Of a DNA stretch of 64,000 bases, positions 58,010 to 64,000 are shown one piece after another. A program made the position numbers and the translations under genes. Below the pieces are notes generated by a model. The model saw only the letters and a program-made list of their open reading frames with translations, searched no databases and was not told where the DNA came from. Position 1 is the first letter of the stretch. Each line of letters starts with the position of its first letter. The DNA lies in contig NZ_JASHHX010000018.1 of assembly GCF_030056575.1 (NCBI RefSeq), positions 18,337 to 82,336 of the forward strand, written 5' to 3'. This DNA is from Rhodoblastus sp. 17X3 (GTDB lineage Bacteria > Pseudomonadota > Alphaproteobacteria > Rhizobiales > Beijerinckiaceae).

Positions 58010-59734
58010 TTAGTCGCTCGGGTGACCGCCCTTTTTCATCGCGTCCAATATCCCCGACAGATTGTAGGTTTCGGGCGCTTGTAGCGGGGGGAACTCCTTG
58101 TACGAATAGAGTTCCTTCTCCCAAAGCTGCTGGCCGATCGGCAGCATGTTCCAGTCGTACAGGAAGGCGGTAACCGGACCTCCAAGCGCGCCGCCAATGC
58201 CATTCACCGTCTTCTGGCTTTCGCCGACAGCCTGTTCGAAGGGATCGCGCTTGATATTCTGGACCAGCGTGAAGTGGAACGAAATGAGTGGCTGGATCCA
58301 GCCGGTCGCGCCGGGCGCCGACATGGAATAGTACATCTTCCAATTCTTGTAGCGCACTGCGGACGGCGTGGAGCCCGAGTAGTAGAAGAAGTGATCGCGC
58401 GCCGATTTGTCGGACTTGCCCTCAAGATAGTCGCGCTGGTCGAAGCCATCGAGCGTCGTCTTGACGATATCGGGATAGGCGCCTTTCTCGATCTGCTTTT
58501 TCAGTTCGTCGCCTTTCGCCCCGCCGGCGATGTCGACCAGCGTCGGCAGCCAGTCGAGCGCGGCGTAAAGCTGGTTTTTCACCGTGCCTGGCTTGATATG
58601 GCCCGGCCAGCGGACGACCTGCGGCGCCCTGTAGCCGCCTTCCCAGGCTTCACCTTTCTGGCCTTTGAACGGCGTGACGCCGCCGTCTGGGAACGTGATC
58701 GCCTCGGCGCCATTGTCGGTGGTGAAAACGACGATGGTGTTATCCAACTGGCCCATGTCCTCAAGCTTTTTCAGCACATAGCCGATATTGTCGTCCATCT
58801 GCTTCATGCCGGCTTCGTTGACGCCCCAATCCTTGCCGCCACGCTCGCCAACCATGTTCATGTATTTGTCGGACAGCACCGTGGTGACATGCATGCGCGC
58901 CGGGTTGTACCAGACGAAAAATGGCTTGTTGGTTTTCTTGGGATCGTTGCGGTCAAGGAAATCGACGACATGGGACGAAATCTCCTCGTCGACCGTCTTC
59001 GACCGGTCCAGCGAGAGCGGACCCTGATCCTTGCAGGACTGGTTTTTCTCCGTCCCATCGGAGGAGGTGCACCACAAGACGTTGCGCGGCGGCGTGAGAC
59101 AAATGGTCGTTTGTGGGTCGACGGCGCCGGGGACTTCCGGGATACCCGGGATCGGCGTGTTCTTGCATGGTGGCGCGACCGTTTGCTCGGTCGTCGATTT
59201 GTTGATGTCGGGAAAACTCACCTGCTGCATCGCGTCGAGGTGATAGAGATAGCCCCAATATTCCTGGAAACCGTGCGCCGTCGGCAAGGCGGCGGTATGG
59301 TCGCCAAGATGGTTCTTGCCGAACTCGCCGGTGGTGTAGCCGAGATCATACAGGAACTTGGCCAGCGCCGGGGTGCCGGGCCGCAGATAGGACGGACTGC
59401 CGGGCAGCTGGGGTGGAATCATTCCGGTGCGAAGCGGATACATGCCGGTGAAGAAAGCGTTGCGTCCGGAGGTGCAACTCTGCATGGCGACATAGTCCAT
59501 GAAGATGGCGCCTTCATTTCCAATACGGTCAATATTGGGAGTCTCCCCGACCATCAAGCCGCGATGATAGATGCTCGGCTGCATCCAGCCGATGTCGTCG
59601 CCCATGATGAAAAGGATGTTGGGCTTCTTTTGCTCCTGCGCCTGCGCGGCCGAAACAAGTAATGGCAGGGCAAAAAATGAGCCGATTGCGCCGGCGCGCC
59701 AGACCTTGGACAAATTGAAATGAAATGACGACAT
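58010..59734 (-). CDS. Arylsulfatase, periplasmic
   Basis: The 574-residue protein has a Sec signal (GSFFALPLLVSAAQAQ, about 19-34). The sulfatase core begins at PNILFIMGDDIGWMQPS, which carries the Asp pair for calcium. The residue that would become formylglycine is Cys87, in AMQSCTSGRNAFFTGMYPLR. The motif is C-T-S-G-R, whereas the usual form is C-x-P/A-x-R. Further landmarks are GKNHLGDHTAALPT and VVFTTDNGAEAITFPDGGVT. It hydrolyses sulfate esters, for sulfur scavenging or polymer degradation. No anaerobic or aerobic maturase gene lies in the window. Confidence 0.92.
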   Translation of the reverse strand: MSSFHFNLSKVWRAGAIGSFFALPLLVSAAQAQEQKKPNILFIMGDDIGWMQPSIYHRGLMVGETPNIDRIGNEGAIFMDYVAMQSCTSGRNAFFTGMYPLRTGMIPPQLPGSPSYLRPGTPALAKFLYDLGYTTGEFGKNHLGDHTAALPTAHGFQEYWGYLYHLDAMQQVSFPDINKSTTEQTVAPPCKNTPIPGIPEVPGAVDPQTTICLTPPRNVLWCTSSDGTEKNQSCKDQGPLSLDRSKTVDEEISSHVVDFLDRNDPKKTNKPFFVWYNPARMHVTTVLSDKYMNMVGERGGKDWGVNEAGMKQMDDNIGYVLKKLEDMGQLDNTIVVFTTDNGAEAITFPDGGVTPFKGQKGEAWEGGYRAPQVVRWPGHIKPGTVKNQLYAALDWLPTLVDIAGGAKGDELKKQIEKGAYPDIVKTTLDGFDQRDYLEGKSDKSARDHFFYYSGSTPSAVRYKNWKMYYSMSAPGATGWIQPLISFHFTLVQNIKRDPFEQAVGESQKTVNGIGGALGGPVTAFLYDWNMLPIGQQLWEKELYSYKEFPPLQAPETYNLSGILDAMKKGGHPSD

Positions 59735-59875
59735 TTCGCAGTCCTCCCCTTGAGGCCGAAAACAACGTCGTAAATGCTAAAAAAAACGCCTTTTTCGGCC
59801 GGTCGAAGTTACGCTTGTTGATTGGCGTTTCCCATTGCCCTCCTGCGCTGGGCCGCACAAAACTTCGTTACTGTT

Positions 59876-60613
59876 CTAATGCAGTATCTGCTTGAGGAAG
59901 GCTTGCGCGCGCTCATGCCGGGGCGCTGAAAAGAACTGCTCCGGCGACGCAATTTCCACGATCTGGCCCTGATCCATGAAGATGACCCGGTCGGCGACCT
60001 GCCGCGCGAAGCCCATTTCATGGGTCACGACCATCATGGTCATGCCCTCGCGCGCCAGCGTCGCCATGGTGTCGAGCACTTCCTTGACCATTTCGGGGTC
60101 GAGCGCCGAAGTCGGCTCGTCGAAAAGCATGATTTTCGGCTTCATGCAGAGCGCCCGGGCGATGGCGACGCGCTGCTGCTGGCCGCCAGAGAGCTGGACC
60201 GGATATTTGCCCGCCTGTTCGGCGATCCGCACCTTTTCCAGATAATGCAGGGCCTGGGCCTCGGCCTCCGCCTTCGAAATTTTCCGCACATTGACCGGCG
60301 CGAGCGTGCAGTTCTCCAGCACGGTCAGATGCGGGAACAGGTTGAAATGCTGGAACACCATGCCGACTTCGCGCCGGACCTCCTCGACGCTGCGCAGGCT
60401 GTCGGTCAGCTCCACGCCGTCGACGATGATACGGCCCGCTTGATGTTCTTCAAGACGGTTGACGCAGCGGATCAAGGTAGACTTGCCTGAGCCTGATGGG
60501 CCGCAGAGCACGATCTTCTCGCCGGCGGCCACTTCGAGATCGACGTCGCGCAGCACATGAAATTCGCCGTACCATTTGTTGACGCCGATCATGCGAATCG
60601 CGGCTTCTGTCAT
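59876..60613 (-). CDS. Polar amino-acid ABC transporter ATP-binding protein (GlnQ/AapP type)
   Basis: The ATG at 60613 ([20 protein letters not shown]) gives 245 residues. It has Walker [11 protein letters not shown]-loop [17 protein letters not shown], signature [15 protein letters not shown], Walker [15 protein letters not shown], and a switch His in [11 protein letters not shown]. The high similarity of these segments to amino-acid importers supports the class. Neither permease nor binding-protein genes are next to it, since the genes on both sides are different, so it is an orphan here. It is divergent from the mutarotase-like gene, with about 89 bases between the starts. Confidence 0.9.
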   Translation of the reverse strand: MTEAAIRMIGVNKWYGEFHVLRDVDLEVAAGEKIVLCGPSGSGKSTLIRCVNRLEEHQAGRIIVDGVELTDSLRSVEEVRREVGMVFQHFNLFPHLTVLENCTLAPVNVRKISKAEAEAQALHYLEKVRIAEQAGKYPVQLSGGQQQRVAIARALCMKPKIMLFDEPTSALDPEMVKEVLDTMATLAREGMTMMVVTHEMGFARQVADRVIFMDQGQIVEIASPEQFFSAPRHERAQAFLKQILH

Positions 60614-60702
60614 GTGCAAGTCTCTGGCGGCAAGGGGAAGTTCGTTTGAGAGTTCGTTCCCGCGCCATGCTAGACCAAAGCGCGTGCTGACCAAAGCGGG
60701 GG

Positions 60703-61581
60703 ATGATGAGCGCCTGGATTGAAATCGCGTCGAGCGAGTCGTCGGCCCGGATCGCGCTGCGCGGCGCTGAGCTGAAAAGCTGGCGCGTGGGCGAGGGCGA
60801 GTTGATGTGGCCGGGCGATGGCCAATATTGGGCGGATTCGGCGCCGATCCTCTTTCCCGTCGTCGGCTGGACCCGCGACGGCATTGTCGTGGATGGCCAG
60901 CGCTATCCGCTCGGCCTGCACGGCTTCGCGCGCAGCGAGGATTTCACTCTGGTCGAACAGGCCGGAAACCGCGCCCGGCTGCGCCTGAGGGCCAATGCAA
61001 CCACGCGCGCCCTCTATCCCTTCGATTTCATTTTTGATGTTGAATATCGACTTGAAAACAATATATTGAATATTATACTTCATGTTAGAAATGAAGATCA
61101 GGCGACGCTGGCCTTCGCCTGCGGCCTCCATCCTGGCTTCGTCTGGCCGCTGCCCGGCGCGCGCGGGCCGCATGTCGTGCGTTTCGATGCGCCGGAGCGC
61201 GCGGAGGTTCCCGTGATCGCGCCGGGCGGACTGTTCTCGACGCGCGGCCGCCAGATCCCGCTGCAAGGCCGGAAGCTCGAACTGACGCCCGAACTGTTCG
61301 ACGAGGCCTTGTGCTTCCTCGATGCAAAGAGTTCGGGCCTCGAATTCGCCGCCGCCGAGGGCGGCCCCAGCCTGCGCATGGAGCTGGAAAACTTTCCCCA
61401 TATCGCGCTGTGGTCGCGCAACGTTAACGGAATTGGAGCGCCCTTCCTGTGCCTCGAAGCCTGGACCGGCCATGGCGACCCCGAGGGCTTTTGCGGCGAC
61501 ATTTTCGCCAAGCCGTCCATGCGGACGCTGGCGCCGGGCGCAACGGCCCGCAGCGCCGCAAGGCTCGTCTGGCGTCCGTGA
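60703..61581 (+). CDS. Aldose 1-epimerase family protein
   Basis: The 292-residue protein has the mutarotase-like beta-sandwich pattern: [20 protein letters not shown] near the N-terminus, [24 protein letters not shown] with a conserved His, and [14 protein letters not shown] with a second His. It resembles LacX-type proteins more than GalM. It is probably a cytoplasmic sugar or sugar-phosphate epimerase; the substrate is unknown. A short A/T-rich patch occurs at about 61045-61095. The next gene, an MFS exporter, starts 46 bases later. Confidence 0.85.
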   Translation: MMSAWIEIASSESSARIALRGAELKSWRVGEGELMWPGDGQYWADSAPILFPVVGWTRDGIVVDGQRYPLGLHGFARSEDFTLVEQAGNRARLRLRANATTRALYPFDFIFDVEYRLENNILNIILHVRNEDQATLAFACGLHPGFVWPLPGARGPHVVRFDAPERAEVPVIAPGGLFSTRGRQIPLQGRKLELTPELFDEALCFLDAKSSGLEFAAAEGGPSLRMELENFPHIALWSRNVNGIGAPFLCLEAWTGHGDPEGFCGDIFAKPSMRTLAPGATARSAARLVWRP

Positions 61582-61627
61582 AAGAAGGGAATCTTGGGCT
61601 CAGGCGCGGATCACGCTATGACGCGCC

Positions 61628-62854
61628 ATGTCCAGTCGCTCGATCCTGACCCGGCCCGGTCCGACCCGCCGCAATGTCGCGCTCTTTCTCGTCGCGCGCG
61701 GCTTCGGCGCCTTCGCGTCGCAGATGCTCGACGTCGCCATGGGCTGGCATGTCTATGCGACGACCGGCAGCGCCTTGAGTCTCGGCCTCGTCGGCTTGGC
61801 GCAATTCCTGCCGCTGCTCGTGCTGTTGCGCTGGAGCGGCGCCGCCGCCGACCGTTTCGACCGGCGCAAGGTTTCGGCTTTCGCCGCTGTCGGGCAGGCT
61901 GCGGCTTCGCTGGCGATCTTCCTGCTCGCCCTGTTTTCGGCGCCGATCTGGACGCTCTATCCGGCATTGTTCGCGCTCGGTTCGGCGAGGGCCTTTTCGG
62001 GGCCGGCCAATGCGTCTCTGCTGCCGGAAATCGTGAATCATGAGACTTTTCCGCGCGCGGTGGCCATGTCCACGACTGTTTTCCAGGCCGCGACCATCGC
62101 CGGCCCGGCGCTGGGCGGCCTGCTGTTCGCCGCGCTCGACGTGAAGATATTCCTGCTTTGCGCGGTTCTGGCCGCTGGTGGCGTTCCGGCTGTACTGGCG
62201 ATCGTAAGGGCGGACGGCGAGGCGACGCGGCCCGGTTTCGACCCGGCCGAGAAGAGCGCGTTGGCGGGCCTGCGCTACATCTGGTCGAACAAGATCGTGC
62301 TCGGCGCCATTTCGCTCGATCTCTTCGCCGTGCTGTTCGGCGGCGCGACGGCGCTGCTGCCGATCTACGCCCATGACATCCTGATGGTCGGCCCGCTCGG
62401 CCTCGGCGCCTTGCGCGCGGCCCCTGCTGTCGGCGCGATCGGCGTCAGCATTTTGCTGGCCGCGATTCCCCTGCGCCGGGGCGCGGGGCCGAAAATGTTC
62501 CTCGCCGTCGCCGGCTATGCCTTGGCGACCATTGTCTTCGCCTTGTCGACCTCATTCGTCGTTTCGCTCGCAGCGATGGCGGCGCTCGGCGCTTTCGATG
62601 TGGTGAGCATGGTGGTGCGCCAGACGCTGGTCCAGCTCGCCACGCCCAATGAGATGCGCGGTCGCGTCTCGGCGGTGAATTTCCTGTTCATCGGCGCCTC
62701 GAACCAGCTGGGCGAGTTCGAATCTGGCGTCGCCGCGGCTTTGCTGGGGCCAGTCGGCGCGGCTCTGTTCGGCGGCTTCGGCGCGCTGGTCGTGGTCGCG
62801 GCCTGGGCGGCGCTGTTCCCGCAATTGCGCAAGGCGGATGCAATCGGGGGTTAA
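61628..62854 (+). CDS. Major facilitator superfamily transporter, EntS-like
   Basis: The 408-residue protein has about twelve hydrophobic segments in two halves. The loop between segments 2 and 3 reads LRWSGAAADRFDRRKVSAFA, which fits the MFS G-x-x-x-D-R-x-x-R signature. Members with this layout export siderophores or drugs, but substrate is not determinable. The start at 61628 may be a little long (MSSRSILTRPGPTRRNVALF). It lies downstream of the mutarotase-like gene and 54 bases before folD. Confidence 0.88.
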   Translation: MSSRSILTRPGPTRRNVALFLVARGFGAFASQMLDVAMGWHVYATTGSALSLGLVGLAQFLPLLVLLRWSGAAADRFDRRKVSAFAAVGQAAASLAIFLLALFSAPIWTLYPALFALGSARAFSGPANASLLPEIVNHETFPRAVAMSTTVFQAATIAGPALGGLLFAALDVKIFLLCAVLAAGGVPAVLAIVRADGEATRPGFDPAEKSALAGLRYIWSNKIVLGAISLDLFAVLFGGATALLPIYAHDILMVGPLGLGALRAAPAVGAIGVSILLAAIPLRRGAGPKMFLAVAGYALATIVFALSTSFVVSLAAMAALGAFDVVSMVVRQTLVQLATPNEMRGRVSAVNFLFIGASNQLGEFESGVAAALLGPVGAALFGGFGALVVVAAWAALFPQLRKADAIGG

Positions 62855-62908
62855 CAAGCGGCCGATCCTCTGCCAAAAGCAGGGCGGAATCTTCGCCGGG
62901 AGCTGGCC

Positions 62909-63814
62909 ATGACGCAGACGATCCTGAAACCATCAGCCAAAAAGGCGCTGCTGATCGACGGCAAGGCCGCGTCGGCGGCCGTGCTGGAGCGCGTCGCGCG
63001 CGAGGCCGCCATCCTAACGGTCAAGCCCGGTCTGGCGGTCGTTCTGGTCGGCGAGGACCCGGCGAGCCAGGTCTATGTGAAATCCAAGGGCAAGGCGGCC
63101 CATTCATGCGGATTCCATTCCGTCCAATATGACCTGCCAGCCACGACCAGCGAATCCGAGCTGATCGGCCTCGTCCGAACACTGAACGCCGATCCCGCCA
63201 TCCACGGCATTCTGGTGCAATTGCCACTGCCTGCCGGGATCGATTCCAGCAAAGTGCTCGAAACCATCGCGCCGGAGAAGGACGTCGACGGCTTCCATCC
63301 GGTCAATGTCGGCTTGCTGGCGACCGGCCTGGCCGAGCGGGCGCTCGTGCCCTGCACGCCCGCCGGCGCAATGCTGCTGATCGAGGAGGCGGCCAAAGCG
63401 CTCGGGCGCGACATTTCCGGCGCAGAGGCGGTCATCGTCGGCCGCTCGAACATCGTCGGCAAGCCGATGGCGCAATTGCTGCTGGCGAAAAACGCCACCG
63501 TGACGATCGCCCATTCCCGCACAAAAGACCTGCCAGACGTCGCGCGCCGCGCGGACATTCTCGTCGCCGCTGTCGGCCGGCCGGAAATGATCCGGGGCGA
63601 CTGGATCAAGCCCGGCGCCCTCGTGATCGACGTCGGCATCAACCGCGTGCCCGGCGTCGAGCCGGGCAAGACCCGGCTGGTCGGCGACGTCGCCCTTGAC
63701 GAAGCCATTGCGGTCGCCGGCGCCATCACCCCGGTGCCGGGGGGCGTCGGCCCCATGACCATCGCCATGCTGATGGCCAATACTTTTCGCGCGGCCCGGT
63801 TGAGTTTGGCCTAA
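62909..63814 (+). CDS. folD: Bifunctional methylenetetrahydrofolate dehydrogenase/cyclohydrolase
   Basis: The 301-residue enzyme interconverts 5,10-methylene-, methenyl- and 10-formyl-tetrahydrofolate with NADP. The catalytic Lys is in [16 protein letters not shown]. Other landmarks are [13 protein letters not shown], the [12 protein letters not shown] strand, the NADP-binding [18 protein letters not shown], and the C-terminal [19 protein letters not shown]. The protein is of normal length. It supplies one-carbon units for purine and formyl-Met synthesis, and for one-carbon assimilation if the organism uses C1 compounds. The following gene begins about 100 bases later. Confidence 0.96.
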   Translation: MTQTILKPSAKKALLIDGKAASAAVLERVAREAAILTVKPGLAVVLVGEDPASQVYVKSKGKAAHSCGFHSVQYDLPATTSESELIGLVRTLNADPAIHGILVQLPLPAGIDSSKVLETIAPEKDVDGFHPVNVGLLATGLAERALVPCTPAGAMLLIEEAAKALGRDISGAEAVIVGRSNIVGKPMAQLLLAKNATVTIAHSRTKDLPDVARRADILVAAVGRPEMIRGDWIKPGALVIDVGINRVPGVEPGKTRLVGDVALDEAIAVAGAITPVPGGVGPMTIAMLMANTFRAARLSLA

Positions 63815-63913
63815 ATCCCCATCTTTGCCTTCCGGCTAGGATGAGCCGCAGCCCGCGATGCGCTATGTTCGCGTCGGAATCGGCGGCGGCAAGCCGCACC
63901 GCGGGAGGAAATC

Positions 63914-64000
63914 ATGGGAAACGCTTATCTGACCGGTCTAGACCGCAACCGCGCCAATTACGCGCCGCTGACGCCTTTGAGCTTTCTGTTCCGTTCGGCT
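63914..64000 (+). CDS. Acyl-CoA synthetase (AMP-binding), N-terminal fragment
   Basis: An ATG at 63914, preceded by the strong ribosome-binding site GCGGGAGGAAATC, opens a frame that runs off the window after 29 codons. It reads MGNAYLTGLDRNRANYAPLT and then PLSFLFRSA. The pattern LDRN-x-ANY-x-PLTPLSFL is typical of the N-terminus of medium/long-chain acyl-CoA ligases with an AMP-binding domain. The catalytic parts are outside the window. Confidence 0.75.
   Translation, partial: MGNAYLTGLDRNRANYAPLTPLSFLFRSA

Overview
The window is a gene-dense, GC-rich chromosomal segment of an alphaproteobacterium, most likely Hyphomicrobiales (Rhizobiales). The main reasons are the tatABC-serS-surE-pcm-LysM/M23 order, the trpGDC-moaC-moeA run, the amiC-mrcA-prfB block divergent from a large RNase E with an acidic insert in its S1 domain, STAS-fused MlaE, and a 2284-residue coiled-coil protein that looks like the Growth Pole Ring (GPR) protein of polar-growing Rhizobiales. 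A genus cannot be named from the sequence alone. I saw no rRNA, tRNA, CRISPR array, prophage or insertion sequence; this is core chromosome with a few accessory genes.

Layout. 1-2.1 kb: accBC, biotin-dependent acetyl-CoA carboxylase subunits, followed by a clipped membrane-protein gene. 2.4-8.8 kb: tatABC, serS, surE, pcm and a degenerate LysM/M23 lipoprotein (DipM/NlpD type). 8.9-13.2 kb: trpG-trpD-trpC-moaC-moeA, each junction overlapping by a few bases except trpD-trpC. 13.3-14.7 kb: an IscA/SufA-type protein and a DyP peroxidase. 14.7-20.2 kb: a complete late biotin pathway plus BioC and a BioH-like esterase. It is arranged bioF-bioH-bioC (-), bioB (+), bioA (-), bioD (+), with start codons of bioA and bioD overlapping head to head. 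20.4 kb: a Tat-exported HiPIP-like protein. 20.8-26.0 kb: prfB (with the programmed +1 frameshift), PBP1A and AmiC. 26.7-29.9 kb: rne. 29.9-38 kb: a LuxR-type regulator with a degenerate receiver, malic enzyme, an unknown secreted protein, a rhodanese, an LpxH-like phosphoesterase, and an EamA exporter followed by an XRE-cupin regulator.

38.3-39.7 kb holds an AT-richer gene for a repetitive, probably beta-solenoid secreted protein. 39.8-44.6 kb: a dipeptide epimerase and an MlaE-MlaF-MlaD-lipoprotein lipid transporter operon. 44.6-52.2 kb: the GPR-like giant protein, divergent from a small Hpt phosphotransfer protein. 52.2-64 kb: map-radC-pcaD-like, a Tat amidohydrolase, FkbM methyltransferase, a CinA-type domain protein, an arylsulfatase, an orphan amino-acid ABC ATPase, an aldose epimerase relative, an MFS exporter, folD, and the start of an acyl-CoA synthetase.

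Themes. Several genes serve envelope growth and division: PBP1A, AmiC with a possible activator of the LysM/M23 type, the GPR-like scaffold, Mla transport and Tat export. Two Tat substrates (HiPIP and amidohydrolase) sit in the same window as tatABC, and biotin synthesis sits near its consumer AccB. The most noteworthy items are the 44-residue hendecad arrays of the GPR-like gene, the interlocked biotin locus, the beta-solenoid protein, and a tandemly duplicated mini-ORF leader before the EamA gene.
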